Below are positions 27,088 to 37,137 of a DNA stretch of 64,000 nucleotides, piece after piece. The notes beneath the pieces were generated by a model. The model was not told where the DNA came from, did no database searches, and saw only the letters and a list, made by a program, of their open reading frames with translations. Origin of the DNA: Pseudomonas inefficax (lineage in GTDB: Bacteria > Pseudomonadota > Gammaproteobacteria > Pseudomonadales > Pseudomonadaceae). Position numbers and translations under genes: made by a program. Positions within the stretch are counted from its first letter, which is position 1. Each line of letters opens with the position of its first letter. Location of the stretch: positions 33,266 to 97,265 of the forward strand of contig NZ_OPYN01000028.1 in NCBI RefSeq assembly GCF_900277125.1. The letters are read 5' to 3'.

Positions 27088-28866
27088 ATGGCTGAATATA
27101 AAGCGCCCCTGCGCGACATGCGCTTCGTACTGAAAGAAGTCTTCAACGTGGCCGAGCAGTGGGCGCAACTGCCCGGGCTGGCTGATGTTGTCGATACCGA
27201 CACGGCCATGGCGGTGCTGGAAGAAGCCGGCAAGGTCACTGCCCGGTCCATCGCGCCGCTCAGCCGCGCTGCCGATGAAGAGGGCTGCCACTGGGACAAC
27301 GGCGCGGTGCGCACACCGGCCGGTTTCATTGAGGCCTACAACACCTACGCAGAAGGCGGGTGGGTGGGCGTGGGCGGTGACCCGCTATTCGGCGGCATGG
27401 GCATGCCCAAGGTCATCTCGGCCCAGGTCGAGGAAATGGTCAACGCCTCCAGCCTGTCCTTTGGCCTGTACCCGATGCTGACTGCCGGCGCCTGCCTGTC
27501 GATCAATGCCCACGCCAGTGAAGCGCTGAAGGAAAAGTACCTGCCGAACATGTACGCCGGCGTGTGGGCCGGTTCCATGTGTCTGACCGAGCCGCACGCC
27601 GGTACCGACCTGGGCATCATCCGCACCAAGGCCGAGCCCCAGGCCGACGGCAGCTACAAGGTCAGCGGCACCAAGATCTTCATCACCGGTGGCGAGCACG
27701 ACCTGACCGAGAACATCATCCACCTGGTGCTGGCCAAGCTGCCGGACGCACCGGCGGGGCCGAAAGGCATTTCGCTGTTCCTGGTGCCGAAGTTCCTGGT
27801 AAACGAAGACGGCAGCCTGGGCGCCCGCAACGCGGCCACCTGTGGCTCGATCGAGCACAAGATGGGCATCCAGGCTTCGGCCACCTGCGTGATGAACTTC
27901 GACGAAGCTGTCGGCTTTATCGTCGGTGAGCCGAACAAGGGCCTGGCGGCCATGTTCACCATGATGAACTACGAGCGCCTGGGCGTTGGTATCCAGGGCC
28001 TGGCCTCGGCCGAGCGCTCCTACCAGAACGCTGTAGAGTACGCCCGCGACCGCCTGCAGAGCCGCGCCCCGACCGGGCCACAAGCCAAGGACAAGGCCGC
28101 TGACCCGATCATCGTTCACCCTGACGTTCGCCGCATGCTGCTGACCATGAAGGCGCTGATCGAGGGTGGCCGTGCCTTCTCCAGCTACGTGGCCATGCAG
28201 CTGGACAGTGCCAAGTACAGCGAAGACGCCGCCGTGCGCAAGCGCAGCGAAGAACTGGTGGCACTGCTGACGCCGGTGGCCAAGGCCTTCCTCACCGACC
28301 TGGGCCTGGAGTGCGCGGTGCACGGCCAGCAGGTGTTCGGCGGGCATGGCTACATTCGCGAATGGGGGCAGGAGCAACTGGTGCGCGATGTGCGTATTAC
28401 GCAGATTTATGAAGGCACCAACGGTATCCAGGCCCTCGACCTGATGGGGCGCAAGGTGGTGGCCAGTGGTGGGGCGTACTACCGACTGTTCTCCGACGAG
28501 ATTCACCAGTTCATTACCAGCGCGGGTAGCGAGCTGGAGGAATTTGCCAAGCCGTTGGCGGCCGGCCTCGACCAGCTCGACGGGCTTACCGAGTGGGTGC
28601 TGGAACAGGCCAAGGGCAACCCGAACGAAATTGGCGCGGCTTCGGTCGAGTACCTGCATGCCTTTGGTTATGTCGCCTATGCCTACATGTGGGCGTTGAT
28701 GGCGCGGGCGGCCAAGGCGGGTGAAGGTGACGAGGCTTTCTACTCGGGCAAGCTGGGCACGGCGCGGTTCTTCTTTGCGCGGTTGCTGCCGCGGGTGGAT
28801 TCACTGGTGGCTTCGGTGAAGGCGGGGAGTGAGTCGCTGTACTTGCTGGATGCCGAGCAGTTCTGA
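27088..28866 (+). CDS. Acyl-CoA dehydrogenase, second 600-residue paralogue
   Basis: A 592-residue FAD acyl-CoA dehydrogenase with the same layout as the gene at 23560: YKAPLRDMRFVLKE at the N-terminus, SMCLTEPHAGTDLGIIRTKAE, QVFGGHGYIREWGQEQLVRDVRI, QIYEGTNGIQALDLMGRK, then the C-terminal extension. In this region only scattered residues differ between the paralogues, which points to an old duplication or a family of parallel substrates. GAGAGG lies 9 bases before the ATG. A class B REP pair follows the stop. Confidence 0.92.
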   Translation: MAEYKAPLRDMRFVLKEVFNVAEQWAQLPGLADVVDTDTAMAVLEEAGKVTARSIAPLSRAADEEGCHWDNGAVRTPAGFIEAYNTYAEGGWVGVGGDPLFGGMGMPKVISAQVEEMVNASSLSFGLYPMLTAGACLSINAHASEALKEKYLPNMYAGVWAGSMCLTEPHAGTDLGIIRTKAEPQADGSYKVSGTKIFITGGEHDLTENIIHLVLAKLPDAPAGPKGISLFLVPKFLVNEDGSLGARNAATCGSIEHKMGIQASATCVMNFDEAVGFIVGEPNKGLAAMFTMMNYERLGVGIQGLASAERSYQNAVEYARDRLQSRAPTGPQAKDKAADPIIVHPDVRRMLLTMKALIEGGRAFSSYVAMQLDSAKYSEDAAVRKRSEELVALLTPVAKAFLTDLGLECAVHGQQVFGGHGYIREWGQEQLVRDVRITQIYEGTNGIQALDLMGRKVVASGGAYYRLFSDEIHQFITSAGSELEEFAKPLAAGLDQLDGLTEWVLEQAKGNPNEIGAASVEYLHAFGYVAYAYMWALMARAAKAGEGDEAFYSGKLGTARFFFARLLPRVDSLVASVKAGSESLYLLDAEQF

Positions 28867-28876
28867 GGGGTTTTTG

Positions 28877-28998
28877 GGGGCTGCTTTGCAGCCCATCGCG
28901 ACACAAGGCCGCTCCTACAGGTACAGCGCAGGCCCTTAGGGTGTTGCGGTCCCTGTGTAGGAGCGGCCTTGTGTCGCGATGGGCCGCAAAGCGGCCCC
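28877..28998. repeat. REP pair, class B
   Basis: Inverted GCGACACAAGGCCGCTCCTACA units with outer GGGCTGCTTTGCAGCCC and GGGCCGCAAAGCGGCCC hairpins, between the acyl-CoA dehydrogenase and the rsmY promoter. Confidence 0.9.
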
Positions 28999-29029
28999 AA
29001 TTCCAGGCATCTGGGAATGAATCCTCCTA

Positions 29030-29047
29030 TGTAAGCTTTTTCCTACG
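29030..29047 (+). promoter_or_regulatory. GacA-type upstream activating site of rsmY
   Basis: TGTAAG-N6-CCTACG matches the UAS found upstream of Gac-controlled small RNAs (TGTAAG-N6-CTTACA type). Its centre is about 67 bases upstream of the inferred RNA start. A TAATCT -10 lies at 29093-29098. Confidence 0.78.
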
Positions 29048-29104
29048 CAACGTGGTGACTTTTCGCCACTGTTCTCAGATTGGATCCAGGGTTAATCTTT
29101 ACCA

Positions 29105-29236
29105 CATGGACGTTGCGCAGGAAGCGCAAAGGACAGATCAAGGACGACGACGAAGGACCACCTGCCAGGATGGTGGGGCGATACGGATGTCACAGGGAAA
29201 CAGTCTGGGAAACCCCGCTTCGGCGGGGTTTTCTTT
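29105..29236 (+). ncRNA. rsmY: RsmY small regulatory RNA
   Basis: No ORF is credible here. Within about 130 bases there are many GGA motifs, several in predicted loops, notably TTGCGC-AGGA-AGCGCAA. This hairpin is the hallmark of RsmY, which titrates the translational repressors RsmA/RsmE under GacS/GacA control. The RNA ends in an intrinsic terminator, CCCCGC-TTCG-GCGGGG followed by TTTTCTTT at 29213-29236. The GacA-type site lies upstream and lysR converges immediately after. The neighbourhood (acyl-CoA dehydrogenase, LysR, class III aminotransferase) fits rsmY loci in other pseudomonads as I remember them. The exact 5' end is inferred from the -10 box. Confidence 0.85.
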
Positions 29237-29248
29237 GTGCGCGTGTTT

Positions 29249-30172
29249 TCAACCCAGCACATCCAGCGGTGATGCGCCCGACAGGCGGGCGTCCGTCTCT
29301 TCCTCCAACAGCGTGCGCAGCAGCTCCACAGAAGCCTGCTGGCGCTGGGCGTCGCGGAATACCAAGCCAACCTTCAGCGGTACTCGCGGCTCGCTCAACG
29401 GCTTCCACAGCAGCCCCTGGTCATCCTCGGCGGCTTCCTTGGCGCGCCCCGGCAGGATCGTGGCCAGCGCGGTATGGGCAAGGCTGTCGAGAATCCCCGC
29501 CATGTTGTTCATCTCTGCCTGCACCTGCGGCCGACGCCCCTGGCTGGCCAGCTGCGCCTGCCAGATCTGGCGGATCTGGAACTCCTCGCCCAGCATCAGC
29601 ATGGGCAGCTCGGCGGCCTGGCGGATGGACACCTTCTTGAAGTCCTTCAGCGGGTGGGTAGCGGGGATGACCAGTTGCAGCTCATCTTCGTACAGCAGCA
29701 GACCATGCAGCCCTGGCTGGCGTGGCGGCAGGTAGCTGATACCGATGTCCAGGCTGCCATTGAGCAAGCGCCGTTCTATCTCCAGCCCCGACAATTCGTA
29801 GATCTGCACCACAAGGTGCGGCTGGGCCCTGCGCAGGCGCTCGAGCAACTGCGGCACCAGGCTCGGCCGCACGGTCTGCAGCACGCCGATGGCCAAGGTA
29901 CGCAGCGACTGGCCCTTGAAGTTGCGCATGGCCTCATGGGCGCGCTGCAGCCCATCGAGCAGAGGCAGGGCGTGGTTGTACAGGGTATGGGCGGCCAGCG
30001 TTGGCAGCAGGCGCTTGTTGCTGCGTTCGAACAGGCTCAGGTCGAGACTGTGCTCCAGCTGGCGGATCTGCTGGGAAAGCGCTGGCTGGGACAGCGACAG
30101 GCGCTCGGCGGCGCGGCCCACGTGGCCTTCTTCATACACCGCGACGAAATAACGCAGTTGGCGGAAATCCAT
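29249..30172 (-). CDS. LysR-type transcriptional regulator
   Basis: A 307-residue regulator. The N-terminal winged HTH occupies residues about 1-60 (MDFRQLRYFVAVYEEGHVGR, AERLSLSQPALSQQIRQLE), followed by a linker helix and a LysR substrate-binding domain (about 90-300). It is divergent from the aminotransferase gene at 30382, the classic LysR target arrangement, so that gene is the likely target. The inducer is unknown. Its stop is 13 bases from the rsmY terminator end on the opposite strand. Confidence 0.93.
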   Translation of the reverse strand: MDFRQLRYFVAVYEEGHVGRAAERLSLSQPALSQQIRQLEHSLDLSLFERSNKRLLPTLAAHTLYNHALPLLDGLQRAHEAMRNFKGQSLRTLAIGVLQTVRPSLVPQLLERLRRAQPHLVVQIYELSGLEIERRLLNGSLDIGISYLPPRQPGLHGLLLYEDELQLVIPATHPLKDFKKVSIRQAAELPMLMLGEEFQIRQIWQAQLASQGRRPQVQAEMNNMAGILDSLAHTALATILPGRAKEAAEDDQGLLWKPLSEPRVPLKVGLVFRDAQRQQASVELLRTLLEEETDARLSGASPLDVLG

Positions 30173-30381
30173 AAGTGCTACTTATCGAAAATGCTGGAAA
30201 AACGAAATGGTCGAAAACCCTCATGAGGCCTAGTCTATCGCCGTATTCCAACGGGTTACAGCGATGAAACGCTCGATTGTTACCCCGGATGAAAAACACT
30301 TTTGATAGGAAAGGCAAAATATCGAGTGCCGGCACCCAGACCGCACCGTGGCCGCCCCTGTCTTGATTGGTTGGAGCCCTG

Positions 30382-31662
30382 ATGAACCTGTTCAACCTGC
30401 GCCGCCCGGCCCCTGCTGCTGTCGCCGAGACCAAGCGTGCGCCGGTGATCCTGCCGGAAGCGCCGCAGCTTTCGCGTGAGCGCCTGATGCCCAGCACCGA
30501 ACGCGCAGCACAGGTGTTCGTGCGTGGCCAGGGCTCCTGGTTGTGGGACAACGAAGGGCATGCCTACCTGGACTTCACCCAGGGTGGCGCAGTCAATAGC
30601 CTGGGCCACAGCCCAAGCGTGCTGGTGAAGGCGCTGGGCAACCAGGCCCAGGCGCTGATCAACCCGGGCTCGGGCTTCCACAGCCGTGGCCTCCTGGGGC
30701 TGGTCAACCGCCTGTGCCAGAGCACCGGCAGCGACCAGGCCTACCTGCTCAACAGCGGTGCCGAAGCCTGCGAAGGTGCGATCAAGCTGGCGCGCAAATG
30801 GGGCCAACTGCACCGCAACGGCGCCTATCACATCATCACCGCCACCCAGGCCTGCCATGGCCGCAGCCTGGGCGCGTTGTCGGCGTCCGATCCGCTGCCG
30901 TGCAACCGCTGCGAGCCGGGCCTGCCGGGCTTCAGCAAGGTGCCGTTCAACGACCTGGCGGCGCTGCATGCCGAGGTGGACTCGCGCACCGTGGCGATCA
31001 TGCTCGAGCCGATCCAGGGGGAGGCGGGTGTGATTCCGGCCACGCAGGAGTACCTCAAGGGTGTGGAAGCGCTGTGCCGCGAGCTGGGCATCCTGCTGAT
31101 CCTTGATGAGGTGCAGACCGGCATCGGCCGCTGTGGCGCGCTGCTGGCCGAAGAAACCTATGGCGTGCGCGCCGACATCATCACCCTGGGCAAGGGGCTG
31201 GGCGGGGGCGTGCCGCTGGCGGCTTTGCTGGCTCGGGGTACGGCGTGCTGCGCAGAGCCTGGCGAACTGGAAGGCAGCCACCATGGCAACGCGCTGATGT
31301 GCGCCGCTGGCCTGGCCGTACTGGAGACCGTGCTGGAGCCTGGCTTCTTCGCCCAGGTGCAGGACAACGGCCGCCACCTGCGTGACGGCCTGAGCCGGCT
31401 GGCCGGGCGTTATGGCCAGGGCGAAGTGCGCGGGCAAGGCCTGCTGTGGGCCCTGCAGATGCAGGAAAACCTGGCTCGCGAACTGGTGGCGGCTGCCTTG
31501 CACGAAGGCCTGTTGCTCAACGCACCGCAGGCGGATGTGGTGCGTTTTTCGCCGGCGCTGACGGTGAGCAAGGGCAACATCGACGAAATGCTGCTGCGCC
31601 TGGCCCGCGCCTTCGCCCGCTTGCACACCCGGCAGCAGGCCCGCCGGGAAGTACCGGCCTGA
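30382..31662 (+). CDS. Class III PLP aminotransferase, acetylornithine-aminotransferase family
   Basis: A 426-residue PLP enzyme beginning MNLFNLRRPAPAAVAETKRA, with GGAG 6 bases upstream. Visible are YLDFTQGGAVNSLGHSPSVL, the PLP-phosphate SGAEACEGAIKLARK, LEPIQGEAGVIPA, ILDEVQTGIGR and the PLP lysine in ITLGKGLGGGVPLAALL. The 25-30 residue N-terminal extension is longer than in ArgD. It resembles ArgD-like enzymes but no arg genes are near, so the substrate is open. The divergent LysR gene suggests inducible expression. A strong terminator follows 37 bases after the stop. Confidence 0.88.
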   Translation: MNLFNLRRPAPAAVAETKRAPVILPEAPQLSRERLMPSTERAAQVFVRGQGSWLWDNEGHAYLDFTQGGAVNSLGHSPSVLVKALGNQAQALINPGSGFHSRGLLGLVNRLCQSTGSDQAYLLNSGAEACEGAIKLARKWGQLHRNGAYHIITATQACHGRSLGALSASDPLPCNRCEPGLPGFSKVPFNDLAALHAEVDSRTVAIMLEPIQGEAGVIPATQEYLKGVEALCRELGILLILDEVQTGIGRCGALLAEETYGVRADIITLGKGLGGGVPLAALLARGTACCAEPGELEGSHHGNALMCAAGLAVLETVLEPGFFAQVQDNGRHLRDGLSRLAGRYGQGEVRGQGLLWALQMQENLARELVAAALHEGLLLNAPQADVVRFSPALTVSKGNIDEMLLRLARAFARLHTRQQARREVPA

Positions 31663-31698
31663 TCCGAATTTTACGAACCGTCTGGCGTTCCTGCGCAT

Positions 31699-31739
31699 CG
31701 CCCCTGGCCTGTTTCATTCGGCCTGGGGCGTTTTTTTTT
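31699..31739 (+). terminator. Intrinsic terminator after the aminotransferase gene
   Basis: CGCCCCTGGCC and GGCCTGGGGCG form an 11-bp stem with one T-T mismatch around a 10-base loop, followed by nine T. Confidence 0.95.
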
Positions 31740-31801
31740 GCCTGTTGAACCTCTACCGCGGGCAGCTAGTCTGTGATGTAACCCCTTCAGGAGAGACTCG
31801 C

Positions 31802-31960
31802 ATGGACTTCATACGCATCATCATCGCCATCATCCTGCCGCCGTTGGGCGTGTTCCTGCAGGTGGGGTTTGGCGGGGCGTTCTGGCTGAATATTTTGCTG
31901 ACCCTGCTGGGGTACATTCCGGGGATCGTGCATGCGGTGTATATCATCGCCAAGCGCTGA
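31802..31960 (+). CDS. YqaE/Pmp3 family small membrane protein
   Basis: A 52-residue protein with two hydrophobic helices (MDFIRIIIAIILPPLGVFLQ; WLNILLTLLGYIPGIVHAVY), the complete Pmp3/YqaE fold with its signature PPLGV and GYIPGI. Homologues are stress-induced plasma membrane proteolipids thought to affect membrane potential. The start at ATG 31802 is preceded by AGGAGAG. It is a single gene, terminated by the REP pair shared with the S9 peptidase gene. Confidence 0.93.
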   Translation: MDFIRIIIAIILPPLGVFLQVGFGGAFWLNILLTLLGYIPGIVHAVYIIAKR

Positions 31961-31967
31961 GATTTTT

Positions 31968-32087
31968 GGGGCTGCTTTGCAGCCCATCGCGACACAAGGC
32001 CGCTCCTACAGGTACAGCGCCACATTCGGGCTTGTGCGATCCCTGTAGGAGCGGCCTTGTGTCGCGATGGGCCGCAAAGCGGCCCCA
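31968..32087. repeat. REP pair, class B
   Basis: Inverted GCGACACAAGGCCGCTCCTACA units in the convergent gap between the Pmp3 gene and the S9 peptidase gene. Confidence 0.9.
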
Positions 32088-32092
32088 GAATC

Positions 32093-33916
32093 TCAGCCCT
32101 CCAACACTCGGCAATAGAATTTCCACTCTTCTTCCAGCGCATGCGCCAGGTTCTGCGCCTTGCGGAACCCATGACGCTCCCCCGAATAGAAGTGCCCTTC
32201 AGCCTCGATCCCGTTAGCCTGCAGCGCCGCCAGCATCGACCGCGTCTGCTCCGGCACTACCACCGCATCCAGTTCGCCCTGGAAGAAAATCACCGGCACC
32301 TTGATCTGCCCCGCATGCAGCAGCGGCGTACGCTGGCGATAGCGCTCGGCGTCCTGCAGCGGGTCGCCGATCAGCCAGTCCAGGTAGTCGCCTTCGAACT
32401 TGTGGGTAGCCCTGCCCAGGGCAACCGGGTCGCTGACTCCGTACAGGCTGGCGCCGGCGCGGAAAACATCATGGAACGCCAAGGCACAGAGGGTGGTATA
32501 GCCGCCCGCGCTACCGCCGCGGATGAACGCCTTGCGGCGGTCGATCAACCCACGTCCGGCCAGGTAATCCACCGCCGCGCAAGCATCGGCCACATCGCTT
32601 TCGCCCCAGCGCAGATGCAAGGCCTGGCGGTATTCACGGCCATAGCCGGTGCTGCCCCGGTAGTTAAGGTCGGCGACGGCGAAGCCGCGTTGGGTCCAGT
32701 ACTGGATGCGCGGGTCGAGCACGGGATAACAGGCCGAAGTCGGGCCGCCATGGATGAACACCACCAGCGGCGATGCACCTTGCGAGCGGGCTGCCGGGTA
32801 GAAGAAGCCGTGGGCGCGGTGACCGTCACTGCCGTAGTGGATCGACTGCGGCAGGCTGATATGGCTTGCCGGCAGCACTTCGGCGCCACCAGCCAGCACA
32901 CTGACTTCGTGGTTGCTGCGGGCGATGGCGATGACCGCTGGCGGGCTGATCGGCGAGGCGGCAATCGCGTACAGGTGTTCTGCATCCATCGCCAGGCTGC
33001 GAAAACGCGTGTAGGCGCTGGCGAAACGCTCCACGCGGCCATCGGCAGTGCGCAGCCCCAGTTGCCCGAAGCCGTCTTCGAACCAGCTGGCCAGATAACT
33101 TTGCTGCCCCAGCGCCAACCAGGTACTGGCGCCCAGTTGCCAGGGGGCTGCAGCGTGGTCCGCGGGCTCGGCAGGCAAGGCCTGCCAGCAGCCATCGACC
33201 TCGCCCCAGGGTTGCCAGAAGCCATCCCGGTCGGACAGGCAGTAGAGTCGGCCTTCGCTATCGAAGCGCGGCTGCTGTAGCGATTCGTCAGCACTGGCAA
33301 TACATTGCACTGGCCCCCAGCGGCCACTTGCATCACGTGCGCGGCACATCAGCCTGGTGATGGTCCAGGGTTGTGCCGGGCGATCCCATTCGACCCACGC
33401 CAGGCGCTGGCCATCGGCACTCACCGTAGGCGAAGCATAGAAGTCGGCACCCTCGGCAAGCACTTCGCGGGCATGTTCACCCAAGGCGACCAGACGATGC
33501 TCGACCCGTTCGCCATGCTGCTCCTCGACTGCCAGCACCCAGCCGTCGCGCCACTGCACATCGCCGTAGCGGCAGCTGGCATCTTCGGTCAGGGCACGCG
33601 GTACCGCGCCTTCCAGGGCCTGGGTATAGACCTGCTGGTCCTTTTCGTTGACGAACACCAACCCGTCACCACCCAGGCAAAAACTGCCACCGCCATATTC
33701 GTAGACCCGGCTACGCACACTGAAACCATCGGGTGTCAGGCAGCGGGCCTGCTGGTGCTGCCAGTGCCAGATGCGACAGGCGCCATCGGCCGGGCGGAAC
33801 TCGTTCCAGAACAGCCCCGCGTCGCTGACCTTGAGTTCGGCGAAGTCGGTGCCTGCGGCAACAGCCTGGGCCGCACTGAACTCAGCCGCGGACGATGACA
33901 CGGGAGTTTCGTTCAT
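32093..33916 (-). CDS. S9 prolyl-oligopeptidase-like peptidase of the pqq locus
   Basis: A 607-residue protein with an N-terminal beta-propeller-like part (repeated [17 protein letters not shown]) and a C-terminal alpha/beta hydrolase. The catalytic serine is in [15 protein letters not shown], the acid in [11 protein letters not shown] and the histidine in [13 protein letters not shown]. Its ATG lies inside the end of pqqE (33882-33916 overlap), so it is translated with the pqq operon. A peptidase at this position has been called PqqM in some pseudomonads. Its role in PQQ maturation is unproven, but cleavage of the modified PqqA peptide is a sensible guess. Confidence 0.85.
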   Translation of the reverse strand: MNETPVSSSAAEFSAAQAVAAGTDFAELKVSDAGLFWNEFRPADGACRIWHWQHQQARCLTPDGFSVRSRVYEYGGGSFCLGGDGLVFVNEKDQQVYTQALEGAVPRALTEDASCRYGDVQWRDGWVLAVEEQHGERVEHRLVALGEHAREVLAEGADFYASPTVSADGQRLAWVEWDRPAQPWTITRLMCRARDASGRWGPVQCIASADESLQQPRFDSEGRLYCLSDRDGFWQPWGEVDGCWQALPAEPADHAAAPWQLGASTWLALGQQSYLASWFEDGFGQLGLRTADGRVERFASAYTRFRSLAMDAEHLYAIAASPISPPAVIAIARSNHEVSVLAGGAEVLPASHISLPQSIHYGSDGHRAHGFFYPAARSQGASPLVVFIHGGPTSACYPVLDPRIQYWTQRGFAVADLNYRGSTGYGREYRQALHLRWGESDVADACAAVDYLAGRGLIDRRKAFIRGGSAGGYTTLCALAFHDVFRAGASLYGVSDPVALGRATHKFEGDYLDWLIGDPLQDAERYRQRTPLLHAGQIKVPVIFFQGELDAVVVPEQTRSMLAALQANGIEAEGHFYSGERHGFRKAQNLAHALEEEWKFYCRVLEG

Positions 33917-35042
33917 TGCGGAAGGTCATCTGTTCAATTGTGAGCTGGGCGCTTTCCGCTTCCTCGCGGGCCTTGAGGATGATGCCGTGGTCGGCCGACT
34001 TGGCGCACACCGGGTCGGCGTTGCTGGCATCGCCGGTGAGCATGAAGGCCTGGCAGCGGCAGCCGCCGAAGTCCTTTTCCTTCTCGTCGCAGGAACGGCA
34101 GGGTTCGGGCATCCACTCATAGCCACGGAAGCGGTTGAAGCCGAACGAGTCGTACCAGATGTGGTGCAGGTCGTGGTCGCGCACGTTGGGGAACTGCACT
34201 GGCAACTGGCGCGCGCCGTGGCAGGGCAGGGCGGTGCCGTCCGGGGTGATGGTGAGGAACAGGCTACCCCAGCCATTCATGCAGGCCTTGGGGCGCTCCT
34301 CGTAGTAGTCCGGGGTGACGAAGATCAGCTTGCACGGGTTGCCCTCGGCCTTGAGCTTGTCCCGATACTCGTTGGTGATGTGTTCGGCCCGTTCCAGCTG
34401 CGCGCGGGTCGGCAGCAGGCCCAGCCGGTTGAGGTGGGCCCAGCCGTAGAACTGGCAGGTGGCGAGCTCGACGAAGTCGGCCTCAAGGGCGATGCACAGC
34501 TCGATGATGCGGTCGATCTTGTCGATGTTGTGCCGGTGGGTGACGAAGTTGAGCACCATCGGGTAGCCATGGGCCTTCACCGCACGGGCCATTTCCAGCT
34601 TTTGCGCAAAGGCCTTCTTCGAGCCGGCCAGCAGGTTGTTCACCTGCTCGTCGCTGGCCTGGAAGCTGATCTGGATATGGTCCAGGCCGGCCTTCTTGAA
34701 GTCGGCGATGCGCGCTTCGGTCAGGCCGATGCCCGAGGTGATCAGGTTGGTGTAGTAGCCCAGCCGGCGGGCCTCGCCGATCAGTTCGGCGAGGTCCTGG
34801 CGTACCAGCGGTTCTCCGCCGGAAAAGCCGATTTGCGCGGCACCCATTTCCCGGGCTTCGGCCATTACCTTGAACCACTGCGCGGTGCTCAGCTCCTGGC
34901 CCTGGGCTGCGAAGTCCAGGGGGTTGGAGCAGTACGGGCACTGCAGCGGGCAACGGTAGGTCAGCTCGGCCAGCAGCCAAAGCGGCAGGCCGACTGCTGG
35001 CGTTGGCGGTAACTCAGGCGAGGACGATCCAGTGTTCGGCAC
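33882..35042 (-). CDS. pqqE: PqqA peptide cyclase, radical-SAM
   Basis: A radical SAM/SPASM enzyme that cross-links Glu and Tyr of PqqA. I place the start at GTG 35042: GGAGG lies 7 bases upstream, and the product (386 residues, [21 protein letters not shown]) has the usual length. The AUG-started long frame would sit inside pqqD. The SAM triad is C31, C35 and C38 ([14 protein letters not shown]). The C-terminal SPASM cysteines lie in [10 protein letters not shown] and [16 protein letters not shown]. It overlaps pqqD by 29 bases and the S9 peptidase gene by 35. Confidence 0.95.
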   Translation of the reverse strand: MPNTGSSSPELPPTPAVGLPLWLLAELTYRCPLQCPYCSNPLDFAAQGQELSTAQWFKVMAEAREMGAAQIGFSGGEPLVRQDLAELIGEARRLGYYTNLITSGIGLTEARIADFKKAGLDHIQISFQASDEQVNNLLAGSKKAFAQKLEMARAVKAHGYPMVLNFVTHRHNIDKIDRIIELCIALEADFVELATCQFYGWAHLNRLGLLPTRAQLERAEHITNEYRDKLKAEGNPCKLIFVTPDYYEERPKACMNGWGSLFLTITPDGTALPCHGARQLPVQFPNVRDHDLHHIWYDSFGFNRFRGYEWMPEPCRSCDEKEKDFGGCRCQAFMLTGDASNADPVCAKSADHGIILKAREEAESAQLTIEQMTFRNERNSRVIVRG

Positions 35043-35289
35043 GGGCCACCTCCATGAACTGCTCGATGTCATCGGCCACTTCCGGGACACCGGGGAACTG
35101 TTGTTCGAGTTCGCTGATGATCGCGGCAACGTCGCGTTGGCCGTCGATCAGGCCACCGATCAGGGCCGCGCTGTCGTTGAGCTTGATCATGCCCTCTGGG
35201 TACAGCAGCACATGGCCCTTTTGCGCCGGTTCGTACTGGAAGCGGTAACCGGGGCGCCAGTTCGGCACTTGATTACGGTTGAAACTCAT
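35014..35289 (-). CDS. pqqD: PqqA-binding chaperone
   Basis: A 91-residue protein starting [20 protein letters not shown], with family blocks [20 protein letters not shown] and [21 protein letters not shown]. PqqD binds the PqqA peptide and presents it to PqqE. It is coupled to pqqC by an ATGA overlap (35286-35289) and overlaps pqqE. Confidence 0.95.
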   Translation of the reverse strand: MSFNRNQVPNWRPGYRFQYEPAQKGHVLLYPEGMIKLNDSAALIGGLIDGQRDVAAIISELEQQFPGVPEVADDIEQFMEVARAEHWIVLA

Positions 35290-36041
35290 AGGGTGATCCC
35301 TTTGTGCCACACCCGTTCCTGGGTGACGGAATGATAGGGCGGGCGGTTCAGCTCGTAGGCCATGCTCATGGCGTCGAGCATGCTCCACAAGATATCCAGC
35401 TTGAACTGCAGTATCTCCAGCATACGCTCCTGGCCCGCGCGGGTGGTGTAGTGCTGCAGGGTAATCGCCAGGCCGTGCTCCACATCACGTCGGGCCTGGC
35501 CCAGGCGGGTGCGGAAGTATTCGTAGCCGGCCGGGTCGATCCACGGGTAATGCTGCGGCCAACTGTCCAGGCGCGACTGGTGGATCTGCGGGGCGAACAG
35601 CTCGGTCAGCGAGCTGCTGGCTGCTTCCTGCCAGCTGGCCCGGCGGGCGAAGTTGACGTAGGCGTCCACGGCGAAGCGCACGCCGGGCAGGACCAGCTCC
35701 TGTGAGCGCAGCTGATCCGGGTCCAGGCCCACGGCCTGGCCCAGGCGCAGCCAGGCTTCGATACCGCCGTCTTCGCCGGGTGCGCCATCGTGGTCGAGCA
35801 GGCGCTGGATCCACTCGCGGCGCACTTCGCGGTCGGGGCAGTTGGCCAGGATCGCGGCATCCTTCATCGGGATGTTGACCTGGTAGTAGAAGCGGTTGGC
35901 CACCCAGCCCTGGATCTGTTCGCGGGTGGCGCGGCCTTGATACATCGCCACGTGGTACGGGTGATGAATGTGATAGTAGGCGCCCTTGGCGCGCAGGGCC
36001 TGCTCGAATTCGGCAGGGGACATTGGCAGTGCGTCGCTCAT
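35286..36041 (-). CDS. pqqC: Pyrroloquinoline-quinone synthase
   Basis: A cofactor-free oxidase that performs the last eight-electron oxidation and ring closure to PQQ. It has 251 residues from ATG 36041 ([20 protein letters not shown]). The helical fold and family stretches [19 protein letters not shown] and [20 protein letters not shown] are clear. A class A REP pair separates it from pqqB. The longer ORF reads through that repeat and is not real. Confidence 0.96.
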   Translation of the reverse strand: MSDALPMSPAEFEQALRAKGAYYHIHHPYHVAMYQGRATREQIQGWVANRFYYQVNIPMKDAAILANCPDREVRREWIQRLLDHDGAPGEDGGIEAWLRLGQAVGLDPDQLRSQELVLPGVRFAVDAYVNFARRASWQEAASSSLTELFAPQIHQSRLDSWPQHYPWIDPAGYEYFRTRLGQARRDVEHGLAITLQHYTTRAGQERMLEILQFKLDILWSMLDAMSMAYELNRPPYHSVTQERVWHKGITL

Positions 36042-36081
36042 TCGGCTGGCTCCTGTATAGCTGAGTCTTGGCTCACCTCGC

Positions 36082-36173
36082 CCCCTGTGGGAGCGGGCAT
36101 GCCCGCGAACACCGGCGAAGCCGGTGCCATACACCGTGTTGGATTTTTCGCGGGCATGCCCGCTCCCACAGGG
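36082..36173. repeat. REP pair, class A, GCATGC subtype, inside the pqq operon
   Basis: GCGGGCATGCCCGC units in inverted order with outer TGTGGG, between the pqqB stop and the pqqC start. It may uncouple pqqCDE expression from pqqAB. Confidence 0.9.
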
Positions 36174-36197
36174 TTTGTGTCACCTCAAGGGCTGTTT

Positions 36198-37109
36198 TTA
36201 CAACTCGATACTCATGCCATCAAAGGCCACTTCCACACCCCGGCGCAGCACTTCGGCACGCTCGGGCGAGTCTTCGTCGAGAATCGGGTTGGTGTTGTTG
36301 ATGTGGATAAGTACCTTGCGCTGGCGCGGGAAGCCATCCAGCACCTCCAGCATGCCGCCGGGGCCGTTCTGCGCCAGGTGGCCCATCTCGCGGCCGGTAC
36401 GGGTACCCACGCCACGGCGCTGCATTTCATCATCTTCCCACAGGGTGCCGTCGACCAGCAGGCAGTCGGCGCCGTGCATCATCGTCAGCAGCTTGTCGTC
36501 CACCTGGCCCAGGCCCGGGGCGTAGAACAGCTTGCCGCCGGTGCGGGTGTCTTCGACCAGCAGGCCAAGGTTGTCGCCCGGGTGCGGGTCGAAGCGGTGC
36601 GGCGAGTAGGGCGGCGCGGCACTGCGCAGGGGGAACGGGGTGAAGCGCAGGTTGGGACAGGCGTCGATGACGAAGCTGCCTTCCAGCTCGATGCGGTTCC
36701 ACTGCAGGCCGCCGTTCCAGTGGCCGAGCATGTTGAACAGCGGGAAACCGGTGGTCAGGTCCTGGTGGACCATGTCGGTGCACCATACCTGATGCGGGCA
36801 GCCTTCGCGCAGGCTGAGCAGCCCGGTGGTGTGGTCGATCTGGCTGTCCAGCAGAATGATGGCGTTGATGCCGGTGTCGCGCAGGGCGCGGGCCGGCTGC
36901 ATCGGGGCAAAGGCTTGAAGCTGCGCGCGAATGTCGGGCGAGGCATTGCACAGCACCCAGTGCACGCCATCGTCGGACAGGGCGATGGACGACTGAGTGC
37001 GCGGCGTGGCCCGCAGGGTGCCGTCGCGCAAGCCCTTGCAATTGACGCAGTTGCAGTTCCACTGTGGGAACCCGCCGCCGGCGGCGGAACCGAGAACCTG
37101 GATGTACAT
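36198..37109 (-). CDS. pqqB: PQQ biosynthesis protein PqqB
   Basis: A 303-residue metallo-beta-lactamase-fold protein. I use ATG 37109 ([20 protein letters not shown]); GAGAG lies 7 bases upstream, and GTG 37115 is an alternative. It has [18 protein letters not shown] at the N-terminus and [14 protein letters not shown] in place of the canonical HxHxDH site, as is usual for PqqB. It is thought to hydroxylate a tyrosine-derived intermediate. A hairpin between pqqA and pqqB probably attenuates its transcript. Confidence 0.95.
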   Translation of the reverse strand: MYIQVLGSAAGGGFPQWNCNCVNCKGLRDGTLRATPRTQSSIALSDDGVHWVLCNASPDIRAQLQAFAPMQPARALRDTGINAIILLDSQIDHTTGLLSLREGCPHQVWCTDMVHQDLTTGFPLFNMLGHWNGGLQWNRIELEGSFVIDACPNLRFTPFPLRSAAPPYSPHRFDPHPGDNLGLLVEDTRTGGKLFYAPGLGQVDDKLLTMMHGADCLLVDGTLWEDDEMQRRGVGTRTGREMGHLAQNGPGGMLEVLDGFPRQRKVLIHINNTNPILDEDSPERAEVLRRGVEVAFDGMSIEL

Positions 37110-37137
37110 GGCCACTCTCTCTGCAGAAACCGTAGCG

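Noticed and set aside
30382..31662. Naming the aminotransferase argD
   Set aside because: Family membership is clear but there is no arginine-gene context and the N-terminus differs in length.
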